A DNA stretch of 5,451 nt. It comes from Thermoleophilia bacterium (lineage in GTDB: Bacteria > Actinomycetota > Thermoleophilia > Miltoncostaeales > Miltoncostaeaceae). A model generated the notes under the pieces. It saw nothing but the letters and a program-made list of their open reading frames with translations. It searched no databases and was not told where the DNA came from. The translations under genes were made by a program, and so were the position numbers. Location: NCBI GenBank assembly GCA_017882555.1, contig JADGPH010000031.1:1-5451 (forward strand). Reading direction: 5' to 3'. Of the stretch, positions 1-5,451 are shown piece after piece; position 1 is the first letter of the stretch; each line of letters opens with the position of its first letter.

Positions 1-671
1 CCCGGGGTCCCCCGAGAGCGACATCCCGTCAGAGCCGCTGGTCCTAGACGTGCCATGGCGGATCGCGCAGCGCACGAGACGGGTCCACCTGCGACCGCTC
101 GGGGAGACAATTTGCCGTTGATCCTCGACGAACGCCCGCTCACGACGGTCCGCCACGAACGGTCGATCGCCGACACCGGCACCGATCGCGAGTCGCTCGG
201 CCGCGTCTGGGGTGAGTTGCTCGTTCAGCACCTGGCCGTCGTGTTAGACGAGCTCGCCCCGGACAACGAATCCGAAGTGCACCACCCAGTCAACCGTCGC
301 CGTCTGGTCCGCCCCGATCGAAGTGCGGTGGCGGGTGAGATCGTCCGGTCTCACATGCGCGTCACCCGCGAGACTCATGTCTCCGAAGAAGTCCGGTACA
401 GAGGATCGACGGTACGCATGCCCGGAACAATGCCGACCGGGTGAACACCCTTCGAATCGAGGGCCCTCACGGAGTCGGTCTGGGTCACCTCCAGGCCATG
501 CGCCTGGCAGACGCATCAGCGCCCATTCACATGCCTTTCAGCGGTGCAACCCGGTAGGATTTCGGAGATCTCGTGTCGAGGTCGGATCGCGAGCGGATTT
601 CACCGTGAGATGGCGCTCCGGGCTCGCTGCAGGGTACCCCTCTCGGGATGTGCACCGGCAAAGGACCACGC
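1..671. other. Region with no confident gene; possible decayed minus-strand cupin-like frame
   Basis: I see no gene here that I can defend. A plus-strand open frame at 55-444 (129 codons) is rich in Arg, His, Asp and Glu, has no hydrophobic pattern and no Shine-Dalgarno, and looks like an antisense shadow. The minus strand, read in the codon register opposite to it, is open from 516 to the window edge except for one TAA at 246-244. Around that stop it reads DWVVHFGFVVRGELV (291-247), stop, then HDGQ, which resembles the first conserved motif of a cupin barrel. The second cupin motif is not recognisable, so a dead cupin gene is only a weak inference. Other items: a 10-bp palindrome GAGGGCCCTC at 459-468, a 6-bp hairpin CCAGGC/GCCTGG at 491-507 without a T tract, and TAGGAT at 555-560, a possible -10 for the gene starting at 672 but with no good -35. 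Confidence 0.3.
660..665 (+). promoter_or_regulatory. Ribosome-binding site fixing the propeller start
   Basis: AAAGGA lies six bases before ATG 672. The frame is open to an earlier ATG at 648, but that would put a charged octapeptide (MCTGKGPR) ahead of the signal peptide and it has no purine-rich box. The Shine-Dalgarno therefore supports 672. Confidence 0.7.
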
Positions 672-1700
672 ATGAACCTCACACGAGTCACAGCACGCCG
701 TCGCGCGCGTGCGATCGCGAGCGTCATTCTGGCTGGCGTCCTGTTCATGCCCACGCTCGTCCCCGTGCTCGCGAGTGCAATCTCCCGGCCCACGCTCGTC
801 CGGACGATCCCTGTGGGATCTGGGCTTCTAAGCATCTCGTCCGACGGGACTCACGTGTGGGTGACCGGCATCGCGAACGGGCTCGGGCACGGGGTGGCCG
901 AGATCAATGCATCGACCGGGCGCGTCGTCCGCTCGATCTCTGTCGGTATGTTCCCGCTGGGTATCGACTCGGACGGCACGCACGTGTGGGTCACGAGTCT
1001 CGCCGGGTTCGTCCTCGAGCTCAACGCATCGACGGGTCGAGTCGTCCGCGCGATCTTCGTCGGCTTCGGCGCCGCCGCAGTGTCGTCGGACGGCGTTCGG
1101 GTCTGGGTCGGCCACGCCACGCCACCTGGAGCGAGCCCCGGTCACACCGTCACCGAGATCAACGCAGCCACGGGTCGCGTGATGCGAACGATCGGCGTCG
1201 GAGTGAACCCATTGGCTGTTGCCTCAGACGGTACGCACGTCTGGGTCGCAAACCAGGGGACCCCGTCCCGACCAGGTCACTCGGTCACCGAGATCAACGC
1301 GGCGACCGGGCGAGTGATTCGCGGGATCGGCGTAGGTGAAGCGCCGTCGTCGATCTCGGCCGACGGCACCCATGTGTGGGTGGCGAGTCCACTTGGCATG
1401 GTGACCGAGATCAACGCCGCGACTGGCCTGCGCGTCCGCTCGATTGCGGGGCCCCCAGGTCTGGAGCAGATCTCCTCAGATGGTGCGCATGTCTGGGTGA
1501 CCCAGATGTTGGGCCTGGTCTTCGAAATCAGCGCCTCAACCGGTCGGCCGGTGGCCGCACTGGAGTTGGGGTTGGTGAGCCCCGCGGGGGTCTCCTCTGA
1601 CGGCACGCACGTCTGGGTGACCGAGACGGGCATCTTTGGGCCCACGAGTGCCGTGGCGGAGATTCGCATCCCCTCCCCGGTGCGTCGACACCCCGTCTAG
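672..1700 (+). CDS. Secreted seven-repeat beta-propeller protein
   Basis: This encodes a 342-residue exported protein made almost wholly of propeller repeats. Residues 1-36 are a signal peptide: basic n-region (RRRAR at 9-13), hydrophobic core 14-33, and likely cleavage after ASA (34-36). Seven units follow, at about 45-87, 88-126, 127-172, 173-217, 218-256, 257-295 and 296-342. Each carries an SSDGTHVWVT-like core, and all but the last end in an EINAATGRVVR-like turn. This is the YVTN/NHL-like pattern of an extracellular beta-propeller, and seven units suit a closed seven-bladed ring. Blades 1, 3, 4 and 7 carry longer loops, 3 and 4 being Gly/Pro-rich. No catalytic residues, lipobox, transmembrane anchor or sorting signal are visible, so it is probably released or cell-surface bound through other contacts. 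Binding or scaffolding is the usual role of such proteins, but the ligand cannot be read from the sequence. It stands alone, about 275 bases from the next gene. Confidence 0.85.
   Translation: MNLTRVTARRRARAIASVILAGVLFMPTLVPVLASAISRPTLVRTIPVGSGLLSISSDGTHVWVTGIANGLGHGVAEINASTGRVVRSISVGMFPLGIDSDGTHVWVTSLAGFVLELNASTGRVVRAIFVGFGAAAVSSDGVRVWVGHATPPGASPGHTVTEINAATGRVMRTIGVGVNPLAVASDGTHVWVANQGTPSRPGHSVTEINAATGRVIRGIGVGEAPSSISADGTHVWVASPLGMVTEINAATGLRVRSIAGPPGLEQISSDGAHVWVTQMLGLVFEISASTGRPVAALELGLVSPAGVSSDGTHVWVTETGIFGPTSAVAEIRIPSPVRRHPV
804..1697 (+). repeat. Seven tandem propeller-blade repeats (117-141 bp units)
   Basis: Unit boundaries by codon are about 804-932, 933-1049, 1050-1187, 1188-1322, 1323-1439, 1440-1556 and 1557-1697. 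The best conserved DNA stretch in each unit encodes SDGTHVWV and reads close to GACGGCACGCACGTCTGGGT. Third-position differences are frequent, so the units are old or have been diverging, rather than a recent expansion. Confidence 0.8.
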
Positions 1701-1848
1701 AGGGATCGGCGGCAGAAGGTCCTCGTGGCGCTGCGGGTGATGATCGGCACCTTGTAACTTGTCTGTCGGTTGCACGAGGCGCCTCCGCCGGATGTCGCGC
1801 GTATCGGCGATGCCACGCCCGCACGATGAACAGGCTCTCGACGCTCAT

Positions 1849-1891
1849 GGCGGCCGCGGATCATCGCCCGCATCACTGTACGGCGGCCGCG
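1849..1891. repeat. Paired 10-bp direct repeat upstream of acyl-CoA dehydrogenase
   Basis: GGCGGCCGCG occurs at 1849-1858 and again at 1882-1891, 33 bases apart start to start, close to three helical turns. Each copy contains the self-complementary core GCGGCCGC. The second copy ends six bases before the candidate -35. The position suits a regulator-binding pair, but G+C-rich octamers also arise by chance in such DNA. Confidence 0.35.
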
Positions 1892-1896
1892 AATGC

Positions 1897-1926
1897 TTGA
1901 CATCCGCGTCGAAGGGCCTGTAGTAC
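1897..1926 (+). promoter_or_regulatory. Candidate promoter of the acyl-CoA dehydrogenase gene
   Basis: A perfect TTGACA (-35) at 1897-1902 is followed after 18 bases by TAGTAC at 1921-1926, a poor -10 that keeps only T1, A2 and A5 of TATAAT. Transcription would start near 1933, giving a leader of about 43 bases. The exact -35 in G+C-rich DNA is the main support. Confidence 0.4.
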
Positions 1927-1975
1927 GCCTCTCGACCACTGCTTTTTGGGCGATTAGCCGCGACCGGGAGAACTC

Positions 1976-3124
<1,149 letters not shown>

Positions 3125-3163
3125 CGCATCGCTGAACCGCACGGGGCCACGTGCACCGGGACC

Positions 3164-3482
3164 GAACTCTCCCGCGAAGTCCGCGAGCCGGCCGACGAGA
3201 ATGAGTCCGAGGTGCTGGTCGGCGCCCCGGGACCGACCTCATGACTGCGGTACTGGCTGTCCGGACGCTGCGGACCAGCAGGGATCCCGACACCGGGAGC
3301 GCCCGGGGATGCGGGCCCCCTGCCGGCGATCGACGACGCAGTCTGGTCGTTTGCTCCCGACGTGATCGTCATCGCCACCCACGCCGGCGAGCGCTCCGGG
3401 GGGGGCGGGGGAGCGCGAGGTCGTCACCCAGGCACGTGAGTGGTTTCCGGTGCCGATCACCCACGTGGAGGTCGACTCCGTC
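3164..3482 (+). pseudogene. Decayed UspA-like small alpha/beta protein
   Basis: I recognise a small actinobacterial UspA-like protein by its conserved segments, now spread over two frames. From 3164 it reads ELSREVREPADENESEVLV, then GAPGPTS up to 3241, a TGA stop at 3242-3244, then LRYWLSG in the same frame. Intact relatives, as I recall them, have TSRLR here, so CGA to TGA is the simplest explanation. Next comes AGIPTPGAPGD, then PLPAIDDAVWSFAPDVIVI and ATHAGERSG, ending at a G-rich run (3398-3410). The family continues in a different frame from 3411: EREVVTQAREWF then PVPITHVEVD. About 20-25 residues seem missing between YWLSG and AGIPT, and the G run is about four bases longer than the family's WL codons would need. 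No start codon or Shine-Dalgarno is clear. It lies about 40 bases after the acyl-CoA dehydrogenase. Sequencing error could explain the frameshift but not easily all three lesions. Confidence 0.65.
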
Positions 3483-3501
3483 GAGCCAACAGGCACACGT
3501 C

Positions 3502-3769
3502 GTGAACACCGAATGGGCGATCGCCGCGTACCTCCCCGTGAGCATCATGCTCGCCGCCGCCTCATCATCCTGATCACCTCGATCGTCATTGTTGGCATCG
3601 GCAGCCTCGTGACCGGCGTGCTCTTTGCGATCGGGCTTCGGGATGGCTGCTCGGAGGATGGTTTGTCGTCGTCGTCGTCGTCGTCGACCTCGGCCTCGAG
3701 ATCGCCGCGTTCATCGCGGCGTGGACCCTGGTTCAACGACGGGCACGTGCAGACCGGGTGAACCACTGA
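3502..3769 (+). pseudogene. Frame-broken small multi-pass membrane protein
   Basis: Three overlapping frames join into one hydrophobic protein of about 89 residues. Segment one, from GTG 3502, reads VNTEWAIAAYLPVSIMLAAA and in its own frame stops at TGA 3571-3573. Near the GCC repeat (3553-3561) the hydrophobic reading moves to another frame: LIILITSIVIVGIGSLVTG then VLFAIGL (3561 to about 3638). It moves again, in the region 3633-3645, to SGWLLGGWFV, a run of valines, DLGLEIAAFIAAWTLV and the basic tail QRRARADRVNH, stopping at TGA 3767-3769. Both moves are the same kind, as if one base were missing each time. Two to three membrane spans would result, with a positive C-terminal end. I do not recognise the family. 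The hydrophobic continuity across frames makes it a real former gene or a gene with sequencing indels. It follows the UspA-like remnant by about 20 bases, perhaps once in one operon. Confidence 0.55.
3665..3685 (+). repeat. Seven GTC trinucleotide repeats
   Basis: GTC is repeated seven times without interruption, encoding a valine run at the start of the last hydrophobic segment of the broken membrane protein. In the middle segment's frame it would read as serines. Slippage changes its length by whole codons, so it cannot explain the frame breaks nearby. Confidence 0.8.
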
Positions 3770-3932
3770 GCCATCGCACAAGGACGCATCACCGGCTGGA
3801 GATCGTCATCGAGTCCGCAATTCCCCCCACGGCCCTGTGTGCAGATCCCCGATGCCCCGGCAGCGGTGATGAGAGAACCTCACAGTGCACGGTCCAGACG
3901 CGCACCCTGTACACGCGTTGAGATCTCACGCC

Positions 3933-3939
3933 AAGGAGG
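3933..3939 (+). promoter_or_regulatory. Consensus Shine-Dalgarno of the universal stress gene
   Basis: AAGGAGG is a full match to the anti-Shine-Dalgarno and stands six bases before ATG 3946. It is the strongest ribosome-binding site in the window and suggests efficient translation. A 10-bp palindrome TGAGATCTCA (3919-3928) lies just upstream. Confidence 0.8.
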
Positions 3940-3945
3940 CCCCTG

Positions 3946-4386
3946 ATGGGAGAGCGCATCACCCACATCGCGTGTTGTGTCGACGGCAGTCCGGCATCCA
4001 ACCTTGCCCTCGAGCGCGCGATCCGTCTCCGCGATCAACTCGGTGCCGAGCGCCTTGACATCGTCTACATCGTGCCGCCGGCGGTGTATTTCGGGATCTA
4101 CTACCCGCCGCAGGCAACTGCCCCACCGGACACACCGGAGTGGCTCACGGAGATGGGTACCCGTACGCCGCACAGCAATGTCGTGATGATCGACAGCTTT
4201 GCCAATTACCCGCCGGCTGCGGCGAGCCGATGGGCTGAAGACGAGCACGTCGATCTGATCGTCGCGGCAAGTCACCAGGGCGCCTTCCGCCGCATGGCCG
4301 TCGGCAGCTTTGCCGGTTACCTTGCCTATCACGCGAACTGCCCCGTGATGTTGATTCCTCCGGAGATGCAGTCCGAACCGAACTAG
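3946..4386 (+). CDS. Universal stress protein (UspA family)
   Basis: This is a single-domain, 146-residue cytoplasmic protein of usual UspA length, with an alpha/beta Rossmann-like fold. The first strand, ITHIACCVDGSPAS (5-18), carries the conserved Asp13 and Ser15 of the nucleotide pocket. The second strand is LDIVYIV (37-43). The last part has VDLIVAASHQG (102-112), then MAVGSF (117-122) and NCPVMLIP (131-138), which matches the usual C-terminal G-S and CPV strand. The ATP-binding motif of the family is G-x2-G-x9-G-(S/T). Here the first two glycines are Ala108 and Gln111 and the spacing to Gly120-Ser121 is one residue short, so ATP binding may be weak or absent. An unusual YYPPQATAPPDTPEW stretch (52-66) sits in the middle. 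Members act in stress and dormancy responses, usually as dimers. No promoter is clear. The gene converges with the DUF4395 gene. Confidence 0.85.
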   Translation: MGERITHIACCVDGSPASNLALERAIRLRDQLGAERLDIVYIVPPAVYFGIYYPPQATAPPDTPEWLTEMGTRTPHSNVVMIDSFANYPPAAASRWAEDEHVDLIVAASHQGAFRRMAVGSFAGYLAYHANCPVMLIPPEMQSEPN

Positions 4387-4416
4387 CGCCGCAGCCCCCG
4401 CCCTCGCGGTCCGCGT

Positions 4417-4462
4417 GGAGGGAATCGGTCAGCGCATCCACGGGCCGCAGCAGATTCCCTCC
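4417..4462. terminator. Possible bidirectional terminator between convergent genes
   Basis: GGAGGGAATC (4417-4426) and GATTCCCTCC (4453-4462) form a perfect 10-bp inverted repeat with a 26-base loop. It lies 30 bases after the universal stress protein stop and 34 bases beyond the DUF4395 stop on the other strand. There is no T tract, and the loop is long, so it may instead be a protein site or a 3'-end stabilising structure. Confidence 0.45.
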
Positions 4463-4496
4463 GGCGGGCGACTGGTTCTCAATACCAGCGGCCTCG

Positions 4497-5006
4497 CTAC
4501 GAGCGTGTTTCGCCGAGCGGAGTGTCGAATCGAAGATTCGCGCAACTGGCGCAGACGCGATCGGGTATCAAGCCGATACGCATCAAGCCCGCAAAGATGG
4601 TGCACCCCAAGCAGAACCCCAACGCGGACTCGAGGGCGGCGGCGACCACGATGGCTCCAAGGAGCACATCGGCCGCCCCAGCCTGCGCAAAACCCACTGC
4701 CAAGATGGCCGCGGGGACCGATAACACGGCGCCGATCCCTTGTGCGAAACGCTTCGGAGGACCGGGTACGTAGCGTGGCGGGATCCTCAGGAGCGGGGTT
4801 ACGACACGCGTGACCACCTGGCCCAGCGGACTGAGCGTTGGACCGGTGAGCACCCGCGCGAGGAATCCGTATGCGATCACCACCGTCAACCACGGTTGAC
4901 CGAAGAAGATTGCCGCAAGGCACAGGGCCACGACGCCCGCGGCGACGCAGCGAGCAGAGACCTCATTGACCGGATTGGGAAAGGCAAAAATTCTGCTTGG
5001 ATTCAT
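4497..5006 (-). CDS. DUF4395 family integral membrane protein
   Basis: The product is a 169-residue inner-membrane protein of unknown function, matching DUF4395 from memory of the family. Spans: a helical hairpin at about 21-36 and 39-53 turned by GQPW, then 91-107 and 113-134. Family marks are NPVNEVSARCVA (11-22), SPLGQVV (59-65), KRFAQGIGA (85-93) and LGFCLGC (129-135). Two CxxC pairs stand near the C-terminus: Cys132/Cys135 at the end of the last span and Cys152/Cys155 in the tail. They suggest a redox or metal role, which is inference. In related actinobacteria such genes often neighbour thioredoxin or sulfurtransferase genes, but none is in view. The frame is open back to an ATG at 5264. 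I chose ATG 5006 because the family domain begins there, the upstream part reads as non-protein, it would overlap the gene at 5226, and a promoter sits exactly before 5006. Confidence 0.8.
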   Translation of the reverse strand: MNPSRIFAFPNPVNEVSARCVAAGVVALCLAAIFFGQPWLTVVIAYGFLARVLTGPTLSPLGQVVTRVVTPLLRIPPRYVPGPPKRFAQGIGAVLSVPAAILAVGFAQAGAADVLLGAIVVAAALESALGFCLGCTIFAGLMRIGLIPDRVCASCANLRFDTPLGETRS

Positions 5007-5012
5007 GACATT

Positions 5013-5042
5013 AGGATAGCGCGTCACCACGGCCGAGGGCAA
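5013..5042 (-). promoter_or_regulatory. Promoter of DUF4395 gene, apparently leaderless
   Basis: On the minus strand TTGCCC (5042-5037) and TATCCT (5018-5013) are separated by 18 bases, and only six bases lie between the -10 and ATG 5006. A transcript would begin at or next to the ATG itself. No Shine-Dalgarno precedes the ATG. TATCCT fits the TANNNT -10 pattern common in actinobacteria, where leaderless mRNAs are frequent. Confidence 0.55.
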
Positions 5043-5063
5043 GTTGCTCCCGGAACTGTCACG

Positions 5064-5120
5064 GGATCCCAACACCATGCCAACGCTGATTCCGTTTGAT
5101 GCGAGAATAGGTTGGGATCC
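5064..5120. repeat. Perfect 10-bp split inverted repeat in divergent intergenic region
   Basis: GGATCCCAAC (5064-5073) is the exact reverse complement of GTTGGGATCC (5111-5120), with 37 bases between arms. It lies upstream of the DUF4395 promoter and about 105 bases before the secreted gene at 5226, so it could serve either. The arms are too far apart for a typical terminator; a two-site operator is a better guess. Confidence 0.45.
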
Positions 5121-5213
5121 GCGCCGCCGCCATGCCCGATCGCATCCGAACCCCGAGACCCACGGCGAACCCAGACGCCGATCATTCGATCGATCCACGA
5201 TCACCACGTCCTC

Positions 5214-5219
5214 GAAGGA
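5214..5219 (+). promoter_or_regulatory. Ribosome-binding site of the 3'-partial secreted gene
   Basis: GAAGGA stands six bases before ATG 5226, the same spacing as for the propeller gene at 672. It is the main support for a start in a gene that has no visible end. Confidence 0.65.
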
Positions 5220-5225
5220 CCCCGT

Positions 5226-5451
5226 ATGACGACACCCGCGACCTCCGGCCCAGTACGGCGTCACCTGCGCCGAGCATTTGGTGCGGCCGTCCTAGCCGCG
5301 GGTGTGCTCGCGAGCACGTCCACACTCGTTGGTGCGATCGCTGGCCCGCCGGTTCCTGTGGCGACACCAGGACCGGCCCGAGTCCTGCCACTGCTGCCCG
5401 GCCCGCGAATGCTCCCACGTTGGGTCAACCCCGAGCCGTGGGCCGGATCGC
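5226..5451 (+). CDS. Secreted protein, N-terminal part only
   Basis: The frame is open from ATG 5226 to the window edge, giving 75 residues and no stop. The N-terminus is a clear Sec-type signal peptide: RRHLRR at 11-16, a hydrophobic core AFGAAVLAAGVLAS (17-30) and a likely cleavage after AIA near 38-40. What follows is Pro/Ala/Gly-rich: GPPVPVATPGPARVLPLLPG. No cysteine follows the core, so it is not a lipoprotein. The mature domain lies outside the window, so I cannot assign a family. Its start arrangement (purine box, six bases, ATG, basic signal peptide) resembles that of the propeller gene. It is transcribed away from the DUF4395 gene, with 219 bases between the two starts. Confidence 0.75.
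   Translation, partial: MTTPATSGPVRRHLRRAFGAAVLAAGVLASTSTLVGAIAGPPVPVATPGPARVLPLLPGPRMLPRWVNPEPWAGS

Larger units (their letters stand above)
1701..1975. other. Intergenic region between propeller and acyl-CoA dehydrogenase
   Basis: No gene is supported here. It contains a 10-bp palindrome GAGGCGCCTC at 1776-1785, two copies of GGCGGCCGCG at 1849-1858 and 1882-1891, and a candidate promoter at 1897-1926. I see no hairpin with a T tract to terminate the propeller gene. Confidence 0.5.

Noticed and set aside
323..1339. Long plus-strand frame of 338 codons
   Set aside because: It overlaps the propeller gene in another frame, is extremely rich in Arg, Ser, Gly and Asp, and has no recognisable domain; it is a shadow of the repeats.
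3665..3685. GTC repeat as a phase-variation switch
   Set aside because: A three-base unit changes length by whole codons and cannot switch the frame.
3502..3769. Programmed ribosomal frameshifting to make the membrane protein
   Set aside because: No slippery heptamer with a downstream structure is apparent, and two separate shifts in about 90 codons would be required. Mutation or sequencing error is simpler.
3919..3928. Palindrome TGAGATCTCA before the universal stress gene
   Set aside because: It is a single short palindrome with no visible promoter around it, not enough to call an operator.
4526..4540. Hairpin CGAATC-GAA-GATTCG
   Set aside because: It lies inside the coding part of the DUF4395 gene, before its stop, and has no T tract.
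4429..4923. Minus-strand frame of 164 codons overlapping the DUF4395 gene
   Set aside because: It is in a different frame from the recognisable membrane protein, with shadow-type composition.
5007..5264. Extended N-terminus for the DUF4395 protein
   Set aside because: The extra 86 residues show no family similarity, would overlap the divergent gene at 5226, and include the apparent promoter.

Overview
The window is high-G+C DNA with a strong preference for G or C at third codon positions, AGGA/GGAG ribosome-binding sites, and signal peptides and protein families typical of Actinomycetota. I place it in that phylum by codon style and gene content only and cannot name a genus. No RNA gene, CRISPR array, insertion sequence or phage gene is visible.

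Layout. Bases 1-671 hold no gene I can defend; a weak, once-interrupted minus-strand frame with a cupin-like stretch lies in 1-516. At 672-1700 (+) is a secreted seven-repeat beta-propeller protein. A 275-base gap with a possible promoter and a pair of 10-base repeats leads to an intact acyl-CoA dehydrogenase at 1976-3124 (+). Bases 3125-3769 are decayed: first the remains of a small UspA-like alpha/beta protein (in-frame TGA, apparent internal deletion, frameshift in a G run), then a small multi-pass membrane protein whose reading frame is broken twice. An intact universal stress protein follows at 3946-4386 (+) behind a near-perfect Shine-Dalgarno. It converges on a minus-strand DUF4395 membrane protein (4497-5006), with a 10-bp inverted repeat between the two stops. 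The DUF4395 gene appears to be leaderless. From a divergent intergenic region with a perfect 10-bp split inverted repeat, a second signal-peptide-bearing protein starts at 5226 (+) and runs off the window.

How the genes fit together. They do not form an obvious pathway. The themes are two exported proteins, one flavoprotein of acyl-CoA (fatty or branched-chain acid) oxidation, and stress-protein-like genes, one intact and one dead. I find no convincing new multi-gene system. The most useful observations are the two adjacent broken genes, which automated callers would miss or mis-call, the leaderless promoter that moves the DUF4395 start 86 codons inward, and the symmetric repeats in the two regulatory gaps.
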